Shown: positions 1 through 6,876 of the stretch, piece by piece
Layout of the letters: each line of letters begins with the position of its first letter
How positions within the stretch are numbered: position 1 is the stretch's first letter
From: Turicibacter sp.
Lineage (GTDB): Bacteria > Bacillota > Bacilli > MOL361 > Turicibacteraceae
Assembly (NCBI GenBank): GCA_030531025.1
Contig: JAUMTV010000033.1
Span: 1-27,106 of the forward strand
DNA: 27,106 nucleotides
Direction: 5' to 3'
Notes under the pieces: model-generated
What the model was told of the DNA's origin: nothing
The model's database searches: none
What the model saw: the letters and a program-made list of their open reading frames with translations, nothing else
Translations under genes and position numbers: made by a program

Positions 1-20
1 AAAGAGATTAGGTGAAAGAA

Positions 21-131
21 ATGAACACAATATATCTAGTGGTGCCATGTTATAATGAAGAGGAAGTTTTACGAGAAACAGCAAGTAGACTTGAAAATAA
101 AATACAAGGAATGATAGATTATATTTCATAA
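21..131 (+). pseudogene. 5' remnant of a GT2 polyprenyl-phosphate glycosyltransferase
   Basis: A 36-codon reading frame, preceded by an AGGTGAAAG ribosome-binding-like sequence, begins with MNTIYLVVPCYNEEEVLRET. This matches the first ~30 residues of the complete glycosyltransferase at 1540-2484, including the nucleotide-sugar-binding PCYNEE motif. The similarity stops after about 33 residues and the frame ends at TAA, so the Asp-rich catalytic motifs and membrane helices are missing. The DNA is clearly diverged from the 1540 gene, so it is an older paralogue cut short rather than a recent copy. galE begins 165 bases later; a deletion or replacement that brought in galE would explain the layout, but that is inference. 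It could in principle be expressed as a tiny peptide, though no function is expected. Confidence 0.75.
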
Positions 132-201
132 TGTGATATTTATCATTTATAATTTGCTCTTTTATTTAAAATTAGCAAGATAATTAATGTATAGAACAAC
201 T

Positions 202-254
202 TTGTTAAATTGATTAAAAAAGTTATTTTATATTATAAAAAGTTGTTATATAAT
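202..254 (+). promoter_or_regulatory. candidate promoter of galE
   Basis: A TTGATT hexamer at 210-215 lies 18 bases before TATAAA at 234-239. A second TATAAT is at 249-254 without a good -35. The region is very AT-rich, so the exact site is uncertain. Either would give a short leader before the galE start at 297. Confidence 0.3.
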
Positions 255-296
255 ATTAATGAGGAAAATAAAACTTTTGTTGGGAGGAATTTGTAT

Positions 297-1307
297 ATGG
301 CAGTTTTAGTATCAGGTGGAATGGGATATATCGGAAGTCATACAACAGTAGAACTTTTAAATGCAGGTTATGATGTTGTAATTGCTGATGATTTAAGCAA
401 TAGTAAGGAACTTGTTAAAGATAGAATAAGAGAAATAACAGGTAAAGAAGTTAAGTTTTATAATGTCGACTTAACAGATGTAGAAAAGACAGAAGAAATT
501 TTTAGAGATAATAAAATAGATTCAGTTATTCATTTTGCAGCTTTTAAAGCAGTTGGTGAATCAGTAGAAAAGCCATTAGAATATTATTATAATAACTTGA
601 CAAGTGCATTAGTAGTATTAAAGGCTATGAAAAAATATGGATGTAGAAACTTTGTATTTAGTTCATCTGCAACAGTTTATGGAGATGCAAAGGTTGTTCC
701 AATAACAGAAGATTCTCCATTATCAACAACTAATCCATATGGAAGCACTAAGCTTATGATTGAAGATATGTTAAGAGATATTGCTAAGGCTGAAAAACAA
801 TTTAATATAGCGATACTTAGATACTTTAATCCAGTTGGAGCTCACAAGAGTGGAACAATAGGAGAAGATCCAAATGGAATTCCAAATAATTTAATGCCAT
901 ACATTACTAAAGTTGCTATTGGTGAATTAAAACAACTTAGAGTATTTGGTAATGACTATCCAACTCATGATGGAACAGGGGTAAGAGATTATATCCATGT
1001 TGTAGATTTAGCAGTTGGTCATGTTAAAGCTTTAGAGAAATTAGCAACTAATCCAGGGCTTGTTACTTATAATTTAGGTACTGGTAATGGATATTCAGTA
1101 TTGGATGTTGTTAAGGCATTTAGTGAAGCATCAGGAAGAGAAATTCCTTATGAAATAGCTCCTAGAAGAGCTGGAGATATAGCAACATGCTATGCAGATC
1201 CTAAGAAAGCTAATGAAGAATTAGGATGGAAAGCTGAAAGAGGAATCAAAGAAATGTGTGAAGATTCTTGGAGATGGCAAAGTAATAACCCTAAGGGATA
1301 TAACTAA
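297..1307 (+). CDS. galE: UDP-glucose 4-epimerase
   Basis: Interconverts UDP-glucose and UDP-galactose (or the N-acetyl forms) in the cytosol, supplying sugar donors for glycans. It is a short-chain dehydrogenase/reductase of 336 residues, the usual GalE length. The NAD-binding glycine motif GGMGYIG is at residues 7-13, the SSSATVYG segment carries the catalytic Ser/Thr, and the Tyr-x3-Lys pair is Y148/K152. The frame is open back to 210, but the start at 297 is chosen because GGGAGG at 282-287 sits at good distance and the family's N-terminus (MAVLVSGGMGYIG) begins there. There are no Leloir-pathway neighbours (galK/galT), so a role in envelope sugar supply is more likely than galactose catabolism; that is inference. 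A hairpin terminator follows. Confidence 0.95.
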   Translation: MAVLVSGGMGYIGSHTTVELLNAGYDVVIADDLSNSKELVKDRIREITGKEVKFYNVDLTDVEKTEEIFRDNKIDSVIHFAAFKAVGESVEKPLEYYYNNLTSALVVLKAMKKYGCRNFVFSSSATVYGDAKVVPITEDSPLSTTNPYGSTKLMIEDMLRDIAKAEKQFNIAILRYFNPVGAHKSGTIGEDPNGIPNNLMPYITKVAIGELKQLRVFGNDYPTHDGTGVRDYIHVVDLAVGHVKALEKLATNPGLVTYNLGTGNGYSVLDVVKAFSEASGREIPYEIAPRRAGDIATCYADPKKANEELGWKAERGIKEMCEDSWRWQSNNPKGYN

Positions 1308-1342
1308 AATTATGCTCAAAATTTATCTATAATGATTAATTT

Positions 1343-1376
1343 AAGTAGTAGGTTGAATTAACTTGCTACTTTTTTT
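1343..1376 (+). terminator. rho-independent terminator of galE
   Basis: A 12-bp stem (1343-1354 with 1360-1371, two G-U pairs) with a 5-base loop is followed directly by a run of T. It lies 36 bases after the galE stop codon. Confidence 0.8.
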
Positions 1377-1462
1377 ATATAAAAAATTAAATATAAAACA
1401 TTTATTATAATTATTATTACTATTTATTAATTTTACTTAAAAAGAGTATAATATATAAATTA

Positions 1463-1491
1463 TGGATATTAAACTATATTTTTGATATAAT
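1463..1491 (+). promoter_or_regulatory. candidate sigma-A promoter of the GT2/gtrA pair
   Basis: TGGATA (1463-1468), a 17-base spacer and a perfect TATAAT (1486-1491) precede the start at 1540. Another TATAAT at 1447-1452 has a poorer -35 (TTATTA). The galE terminator upstream makes a separate promoter necessary. Confidence 0.4.
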
Positions 1492-1539
1492 AATTTAAGG
1501 TTATATTTTTAGTGAAAAGATAATAAAAGGAGCTATAAT

Positions 1540-2484
1540 ATGAAGACTGTATATCTAGTAATACCCTGTTATAATGAAGAACAAGTTTTATCTGAAACAG
1601 CTAAAAGATTGAAAGAGAAATTAAATAATCTAATAGATGATAAGATAATTTCTGCTAAAAGTAGAATAACATTTGTTGATGATGGAAGTAAGGATAATAC
1701 TTGGAGCATTATTGAAGAGTTAAATAAAGAGGATAATATTTTTTCAGGTGTTAAGTTATCAAGAAATAGAGGGCATCAAAATGCACTATTATCAGGATTA
1801 ATGACTGTTAAAGATTATTGTGATGCGGCAATATCACTAGATGCTGATTTACAAGATGATATTAATGTAATTGATAAGTTTATAGAGAGATTTAATAATG
1901 GTTGTGATGTAGTTTATGGTGTTAGAAGTGAAAGAAAGACAGATACTATCTTTAAGAGAACTACAGCGCAAGGATTTTATAAAGTGATGAAGGCGTTAGG
2001 AGTTGATATAGTTTATAATCATGCAGATTATAGATTAATGAGTAAGAGAGCTTTAGAAGCACTTTCAGATTTTAAAGAAGTTAACTTGTTTTTAAGAGGT
2101 ATAGTTCCTCTAATAGGATATAAAAGTGATGTGGTTTTATATGAAAGAAATGAAAGATTTGCAGGAGAATCTAAGTATCCATTGAAAAAAATGTTGTCAT
2201 TTGCACTTGAGGGTATAACATCATTTAGTGTCAAACCTATAAGGTTAATATTAACCATTGGAATAATTATGTTTATATCTAGTTTAATTGCATTGCTATA
2301 CTTTTTAATACTATGGATAATAGGAAAAACTGTACAAGGATGGACAACCGTTGTTACATCTATATGGATGTTAGGAGGTATTCAACTTTTATGCTTAGGT
2401 GTAATTGGAGAATATATAGGGAAAATTTATATAGAAAGCAAAGCAAGACCAAAGTTTATAATTGATAAATTTATTAATAGCTAA
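1540..2484 (+). CDS. polyprenyl-phosphate glycosyltransferase, GtrB/CsbB type (GT2)
   Basis: Predicted to transfer a sugar from a nucleotide donor to undecaprenyl phosphate at the inner face of the membrane, making a lipid-linked single-sugar donor. The 314-residue protein has a GT-A fold with PCYNEE (9-14), VDDGS (46-50), the metal-binding Asp triad around SLDADLQDD (99-107) and an SRNRGHQNA segment. Two membrane helices follow near residues 234-256 and 270-294. This length and architecture are typical of GtrB, CsbB and DPM1-like bacterial proteins. The start has a good AAGGAG site. The next gene, 23 bases on, encodes a GtrA protein, the usual partner. The sugar cannot be read from the sequence. 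A decayed paralogue lies at 21-131. Confidence 0.9.
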   Translation: MKTVYLVIPCYNEEQVLSETAKRLKEKLNNLIDDKIISAKSRITFVDDGSKDNTWSIIEELNKEDNIFSGVKLSRNRGHQNALLSGLMTVKDYCDAAISLDADLQDDINVIDKFIERFNNGCDVVYGVRSERKTDTIFKRTTAQGFYKVMKALGVDIVYNHADYRLMSKRALEALSDFKEVNLFLRGIVPLIGYKSDVVLYERNERFAGESKYPLKKMLSFALEGITSFSVKPIRLILTIGIIMFISSLIALLYFLILWIIGKTVQGWTTVVTSIWMLGGIQLLCLGVIGEYIGKIYIESKARPKFIIDKFINS

Positions 2485-2507
2485 GTAAGTTATAGGAGTA
2501 TTATAAT

Positions 2508-2900
2508 ATGAGATTTTTAAGTGATGATTTATTTAGGTTTATAAAATTTGGTTTAGTTGGAGTTTTAAATACAGCTATAAACTGGATAATATTTATTTTG
2601 TTAAATAGCTTAGGAGCATACTACATAATTTCAAATATAATATCATATAGTTTATCTACATTAAATAGTTATATATGGAACTCTAAATGGGTATTTAAAT
2701 ATAATGGTGATAATATTAAGGAAACTACATTTAAATTTATTATACTAAATATAATAGGGTTAATATTAAATACATGCATATTATATGTCTTAGTTGATAT
2801 ATTAGGGTTAAGTAAGATAATAGGATTAATTATTACTACAGGAATAGTTATGATTCTTAATTATTTTATAAACAAGCTATGGGTTTTTAGTAGAAAATAA
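2508..2900 (+). CDS. GtrA family membrane protein (putative lipid-linked sugar flippase)
   Basis: A 130-residue, almost entirely hydrophobic protein with four predicted helices (about residues 10-30, 38-55, 75-97 and 103-123). The N-terminal FGLVGVLNTAINW and C-terminal NYFINKLWVF segments are typical of the GtrA family (as in GtcA of Listeria). GtrA proteins are proposed to move undecaprenyl-phosphate-linked sugars across the membrane to an external GT-C enzyme. It follows the GtrB-like gene by 23 bases with its own AGGAG site and is presumably co-transcribed. The natural third component is the GT-C gene at 2950-4434, which converges on it from the other strand. Confidence 0.88.
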   Translation: MRFLSDDLFRFIKFGLVGVLNTAINWIIFILLNSLGAYYIISNIISYSLSTLNSYIWNSKWVFKYNGDNIKETTFKFIILNIIGLILNTCILYVLVDILGLSKIIGLIITTGIVMILNYFINKLWVFSRK

Positions 2901-2940
2901 TTATAAAAAGAGGATTACATATGAATTCTCTTTTTATAAT
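2900..2940. terminator. bidirectional terminator between convergent genes
   Basis: A 17-bp stem with one G-U pair (2900-2916 with 2924-2940) and a 7-base loop starts at the last base of the gtrA stop codon. It has A-rich and T-rich flanks on both sides and can serve both the plus-strand pair and the minus-strand GT-C gene. Confidence 0.8.
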
Positions 2941-2949
2941 TTAAATAAA

Positions 2950-4434
2950 TTAATTTTTTGAAATTAAATATAGTTCATCGTTATTATAAATAATAGTAGT
3001 ATTTTTTAAAAGTGATATATTTTCATTAAAATTATCTTTACTAATTATTAATATAGCTGGATTAGTACTTTCTAAGAAAGTATTTAATCCTCCAGATTGA
3101 CATTTAAGGTCTGCACTTATTTCAGCTAAGAAAAGTTGACTTTGCCTCCAATTACCTTCATTATCATCTAAGTCGATATAAGCATCATATCCTTTAATTT
3201 CATCATATCTACTTACATCATCTAACATAAAGTATTGATATGAATCAGCAGATACATTAATAACAGATTTAATCATATTTATAGCGTAGAATAGTATAGT
3301 TGCGCAGAATATTATAACTAGTATATTTCTTAATAAAATAGGAATTGTTTTTTCTCTTATAAATTTACCTAAGAATATAGAGCTAAGCATTGCTAATGGA
3401 AGAAAAACAGGGATTATATACCAAAATATTTTAGTTTCTGCTTTTGTAAATAAAGCAAATGGAATAGCTATCCATAAGAAAAATCCTAAAACATCATTTT
3501 TTCGAACTGAATATCTATTATTATAAAAACCTATACCAATAAGAATTATAGTAATCATAAAGATCATAAGGAATTTATTATTTAAAAATAAATAATCAAA
3601 GTAAAACCAAACAGTTCCTGTATGACCTTCTAAGGAAGTACTACTTCTTTCAAGTAAATCATATCTTACCATTTCGATTAAGAATTTAGGGCCATCTTTT
3701 ATTAACCTTAATAATGCCCAAGTACCTAGAGGAACTATAAAAGACAGTAAAAAGTATATCCATTCTTTAAATTTTATATTTTTTATTAATGCTGTAAATA
3801 GTAAATAAAGTCCACCTATAGCTACTATTGCAAAGGCATGCCAGCTTTTAGTTAAAAAAGCAAGACTAAAGAAAAAGCCACATAAATAAAGAGCATATTT
3901 TTTTTGATCAATTTTAAGCATATAAAGCATTGCTAATGTAAAAAGCAACATGAATAATGAATCAGCATCACCACTTCTACCCATATGAGATAAGAAGAAT
4001 GGAGATATGCAAGAGAATGTTGCAAGTAAAATTAAAGATTCTAATTTTCCATATCTATTTTTTATAAAAATTGATACTATTATAGCTGTAAGTAATAGGG
4101 AAATAGCAGAAGTAAATCTAAATGAGAATACTGAAACTCCTAATATTTTAAAAGAAAGAATAATCCCTAAAAAACTTAGTGGTGGCTTTAGATTCCAATA
4201 ATCATTAGAATAATTATATGTATTAATAATATATTCGTTATTTTTTAGCATTTCATATGCACTAACACCATGTCTAGCCTCGTCCCAGTCTTGGACTAAA
4301 CTAACACCTAAATTATGAAAACATAAAAAAGATATGAAGCACGAAAGAATAATAAAGAATATCCAATAGTACTTTTCAAAAAAGTCAAAAAAGGAATCGA
4401 AGAAATTTTCGTATTTACTTATGATATTTTTCAT
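2950..4434 (-). CDS. GT-C membrane glycosyltransferase, ArnT/PMT-like
   Basis: A 494-residue polytopic protein, about ten helices, predicted to transfer a sugar from a polyprenyl-phosphate donor to an acceptor outside the cell. The first extracellular loop holds the catalytic-type acidic motif QDWDEARHG (about residues 48-56), followed by WNLKPPLSF and later the RSGDADSLF motif, all typical of the ArnT/Pmt (GT39/GT83) superfamily. The last ~100 residues form a soluble domain. The start has a GAGGTG site 6 bases upstream and a near-perfect promoter. It faces the GtrB/GtrA pair and is the probable third component of that system. Acceptor candidates nearby are the rhamnose polysaccharide and an LtaS product; neither can be decided from sequence. 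Confidence 0.82.
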   Translation of the reverse strand: MKNIISKYENFFDSFFDFFEKYYWIFFIILSCFISFLCFHNLGVSLVQDWDEARHGVSAYEMLKNNEYIINTYNYSNDYWNLKPPLSFLGIILSFKILGVSVFSFRFTSAISLLLTAIIVSIFIKNRYGKLESLILLATFSCISPFFLSHMGRSGDADSLFMLLFTLAMLYMLKIDQKKYALYLCGFFFSLAFLTKSWHAFAIVAIGGLYLLFTALIKNIKFKEWIYFLLSFIVPLGTWALLRLIKDGPKFLIEMVRYDLLERSSTSLEGHTGTVWFYFDYLFLNNKFLMIFMITIILIGIGFYNNRYSVRKNDVLGFFLWIAIPFALFTKAETKIFWYIIPVFLPLAMLSSIFLGKFIREKTIPILLRNILVIIFCATILFYAINMIKSVINVSADSYQYFMLDDVSRYDEIKGYDAYIDLDDNEGNWRQSQLFLAEISADLKCQSGGLNTFLESTNPAILIISKDNFNENISLLKNTTIIYNNDELYLISKN

Positions 4435-4474
4435 TTGTCACCTCGTTATAGTATAAAAATGTATTTTAATTATA

Positions 4475-4503
4475 ATTATAACTTTACTGTAAATAGGTGT
4501 CAA
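4475..4503 (-). promoter_or_regulatory. consensus sigma-A promoter of the GT-C gene
   Basis: On the minus strand TTGACA (4503-4498), exactly 17 bases, then TATAAT (4480-4475): both hexamers match consensus perfectly. The predicted transcription start, near 4468, leaves a leader of about 30 bases to the start codon at 4434. Confidence 0.8.
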
Positions 4504-4544
4504 ATAAGATGGATTTAATTTTATAACTTTAAATAAATAATATA

Positions 4545-4585
4545 AGGGAATGTATCATTATATTATTTATAATGATATATTCCCT
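4545..4585 (-). terminator. terminator of the ltaS-like pseudogene unit
   Basis: An 18-bp stem with one G-U pair (4545-4562 with 4568-4585) and a 5-base loop lies 7 bases past the stop codon at 4593. The following minus-strand sequence is T-rich but not an uninterrupted T run. It also shields the GT-C promoter from upstream transcription. Confidence 0.7.
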
Positions 4586-4592
4586 GTATTAA

Positions 4593-5930
4593 TTATTGAT
4601 TAAAAATTACTTCATTTGAATAAGCAAACACAGTTGAACCTGTAGCAGAAGGCTGACGAACTTGAACAGTATTACCATCCTTACATGAACTCCTTGGAAT
4701 AGCTAGAGTATTGCTATCTATGAAAGTTTTTTCAATATATTTATCATTAATATAAACATTACTATAAGTATTAAAGTTTTCACCTTTAATTAAAATATTA
4801 TCTTCATTATAGACTTCAACACTAGCTATACTTATATCTTTAAAGCCAATCTTATAATTACTAGATGGAACAAGCTCTTCATATTCAGAAGTATAGTTTT
4901 TACCATCAAGCATGTCATATTCTAGCTGATTAAGGTATTTTTTCTTTGTTTCATCATCAAGATCACTATTATGAAGAATGCTTAATGTTGTATTTGTTAA
5001 TGAAAGTTTATCTAATATTAAAGAAGTAAGATTATAAGCTTCAATATCTTTATCTGTTTTAGGCAAATTCATATTATCCCATATCAAATAAGGTGTTGAT
5101 TTAAGTGTATTAATAGAAACTTCGCTCTGTTCTATTCCTACAGCAGGGAAGTGATCCCCATAAAAAGCAATTACAGTAGGTTCATTTAAATTATTAACAG
5201 CCTCGATGAGATCTCCCACAAATTGGTCCATTTCATAAACTTGATTTATATAGTATTCTAAGCTGTTTTTATTACTCTTAGAATAATCATTAGTAATATA
5301 AATTTCTTTATCTTCTAACTCATCATTAGGGTAATTTCCATGGCCTTGAACAGAAATACCAAATACTAAATCAGGATTATCTGTAGATGTAATTATGTTA
5401 CAAATTTCATCTATTAAAACACTATCTTTTGCCCAACCTACAGCAGTTCTCTCTGGAACATTCATACATTCAATTGGAGTAAAGCTATCAAAACCTAAAT
5501 TTTTATAAACTACATCTCTTGAATAAAATTTACCTTCATGATTATGAAGGGAATTAGTACTATATCCCAAGTCTCTTAAAGTGTAAGCAAGTGATGGTAT
5601 AGCTTTTTTAGAAGCTATAGTATTATAAGGAAACTCTCCTGCACCAAAGAAATCTGTAGACATTCCAGTAATAACTTCAAATTCTGTATTAGCAGTACCT
5701 CCTCCAAGTGCAGGAACAGCTAATAAACCTGAAGTAAATTCTTGTGACAATGAATCGAAATTACTAACTGGATTTTTATTAAATGTAGCATTAGTTAACC
5801 AGTTAGGATTTATAAATGATTCAAGTTGAATCAGTATTATATTAGGTTTAACTGATGATGTACTATTTTCATTTTCAGAACTAGCTACAGAAACATCATC
5901 TATATCTAAATTTTCAACGCTTGAATTCAC
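4593..5930 (-). CDS. C-terminal sulfatase-like catalytic part of broken LtaS-like protein
   Basis: Open frame of 445 codons beginning at a GTG with no convincing ribosome-binding site, so it is read here as the downstream half of the split gene. It carries the LtaS-type alkaline-phosphatase-superfamily domain: IQLESF (metal-binding Glu), GGGTANTEFE with the nucleophilic Thr, HNHEGKFYSRD, VQGHGNYP and YGDHFP. All key residues are retained, so decay, if real, is recent. The last ~85 residues resemble an appended IPT/TIG-like beta domain (YINDKY...TFIDSNTL), which the paralogue also has. Enzymes of this family transfer phosphoglycerol or phosphoethanolamine from lipid to a glycan or teichoic acid on the outer face. 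Alone, this part has no signal peptide. Confidence 0.8.
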   Translation of the reverse strand: MNSSVENLDIDDVSVASSENENSTSSVKPNIILIQLESFINPNWLTNATFNKNPVSNFDSLSQEFTSGLLAVPALGGGTANTEFEVITGMSTDFFGAGEFPYNTIASKKAIPSLAYTLRDLGYSTNSLHNHEGKFYSRDVVYKNLGFDSFTPIECMNVPERTAVGWAKDSVLIDEICNIITSTDNPDLVFGISVQGHGNYPNDELEDKEIYITNDYSKSNKNSLEYYINQVYEMDQFVGDLIEAVNNLNEPTVIAFYGDHFPAVGIEQSEVSINTLKSTPYLIWDNMNLPKTDKDIEAYNLTSLILDKLSLTNTTLSILHNSDLDDETKKKYLNQLEYDMLDGKNYTSEYEELVPSSNYKIGFKDISIASVEVYNEDNILIKGENFNTYSNVYINDKYIEKTFIDSNTLAIPRSSCKDGNTVQVRQPSATGSTVFAYSNEVIFNQ

Positions 5931-5948
5931 GCTTAAAGCAGTAGAATT

Positions 5949-6641
5949 TTAAGCAGCTAATAAAGCTAATTCATCTTTTATATCAGATATAGTATCCTTT
6001 GAGTATCCATCAGGTTTTTTAACACCTGTATTAATAGCACTATTTAAGAATGAATAAGAAAATCCATAAGTAGCATATACTCCCTTTACATCCCAAAAGT
6101 TTGTAGTAAGTATATTTGACTTTATTCCATAATTCAACATCATAGGAACTGTCATTAAAAACAGTGCAATAAAGCTTATATTTTTAATATATTTGATTTC
6201 AACTCTTTTACATTTAATAAATATAAAAGATAAGATAAAAATTAAAGCTATAAGTGATGAAGCAATTATTATCATTACATTTTTTGAAAGATATTGATCA
6301 CTAAGTTCTATAGCACTTTTTATCATTCCAAAATCAGAAAATGTTAAAGGAGTTCCTCTAAAAGTAAGTATTATATTATTTGCAATACCTAAAATAATCC
6401 AAATTAATGATACTATACTAAATGCAAATAATCTTCTTTTAAATAAGAAGCATGGACTTAAAGTAGCTGCAACTATTAGTGAGTTGTATAGGAAGATTTT
6501 AAAGGAGTGCCTAAAGAAACTATAAGTAGCTTCAATATTTCTTCTCGAAAACAATTCCATTACAAAGACTAAAATTAAAGTATATAGTGCAAATAGCACT
6601 ACATTTAAAATATTTTGTTTATTAATAAATTTTTTAATCAT
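5949..6641 (-). CDS. N-terminal membrane part of broken LtaS-like protein
   Basis: Encodes 230 residues with five predicted helices, matching the membrane domain of the paralogue (shared landmarks: ANNIIL..RGTPLT, NFWD, YGFSYSF versus NGFTYCF) and ending LALLAA before the TAA. The start is placed at 6641 because GGGTGG (6651-6646) lies just upstream; the ATG at 6653 has no ribosome-binding site. The terminal A-L-L-A-A is curiously like the small-residue site at which S. aureus LtaS is cleaved by signal peptidase in the same linker, but here it simply precedes the stop. Confidence 0.8.
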   Translation of the reverse strand: MIKKFINKQNILNVVLFALYTLILVFVMELFSRRNIEATYSFFRHSFKIFLYNSLIVAATLSPCFLFKRRLFAFSIVSLIWIILGIANNIILTFRGTPLTFSDFGMIKSAIELSDQYLSKNVMIIIASSLIALIFILSFIFIKCKRVEIKYIKNISFIALFLMTVPMMLNYGIKSNILTTNFWDVKGVYATYGFSYSFLNSAINTGVKKPDGYSKDTISDIKDELALLAA

Positions 6642-6674
6642 TTTTCCACCCATTATAAATATATTCTAATATAC

Positions 6675-6703
6675 ATTATAGTATTTAGAATCAATACATA
6701 CAA
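6675..6703 (-). promoter_or_regulatory. candidate promoter of the broken ltaS-like gene
   Basis: On the minus strand TTGTAT (6703-6698), a 17-base spacer, then a perfect TATAAT (6680-6675), about 35 bases before the chosen start. The -35 is poor; the spacing and -10 are good. Confidence 0.4.
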
Positions 6704-6814
6704 CGTTAAAAATTATACGGAAATGTTAAATTTATATAATATCAGGGGTTAGGGGAGATGCTATAAGGTGAGTTATAATAAAATATATGTAAAAAAAATA
6801 AGTTTTGAATAGTA

Positions 6815-6847
6815 CTTCGCTAGTTTAATTTATTTAAACTAGCGAAG
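6815..6847 (-). terminator. hairpin terminator of the intact ltaS-like gene
   Basis: A perfect 14-bp stem (6815-6828 with 6834-6847) with a 5-base loop lies about 30 bases past the stop at 6877. A run of eight T occurs about 15 bases further along on the minus strand, so termination is plausible but the U-tract spacing is not classical. Confidence 0.65.
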
Positions 6848-6876
6848 ATAAATTTAAATTACTTCGTAAATTAGCT

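Larger units (their letters stand above)
4593..6641 (-). pseudogene. ltaS-like gene split by one in-frame TAA codon
   Basis: The open frames 5949-6641 and 4593-5930 are in the same reading frame, separated by only one TAA (5951-5949) and six sense codons. Joined, they give a 682-residue protein (codon 231 being the stop) that aligns along its length with the intact 677-residue paralogue at 6877-8910. The stop lies in the linker between the membrane domain and the extracellular catalytic domain. A single substitution (for example CAA, AAA or GAA to TAA) would explain it. Without readthrough the catalytic domain loses its membrane anchor and export signal, so the gene is probably inactive. Sequencing error or a strain polymorphism are alternatives. 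Confidence 0.85.

Noticed and set aside
210..296. 29-codon N-terminal extension of GalE
   Set aside because: GalE begins directly before its GGMGYIG motif, and the GGGAGG site at 282-287 fits the ATG at 297. The extension overlaps the likely promoter.
2028..2258. Minus-strand open frame of 76 codons inside the GtrB-like gene
   Set aside because: It lies wholly within a well-supported gene on the other strand, has no ribosome-binding site and no recognisable domain. The same applies to other antisense frames (4007-4201, 9233-9511, 17166-17492, 18362-18577, 20954-21178, 21507-21695, 23925-24158, 24257-24511).
4593..6653. Two separate LtaS-related genes (a membrane partner plus a soluble phosphotransferase)
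   Set aside because: The second frame starts at a GTG without a ribosome-binding site, has no export signal, and is in the same frame as the first, with only one stop codon between; the fused paralogue next door shows the ancestral form.
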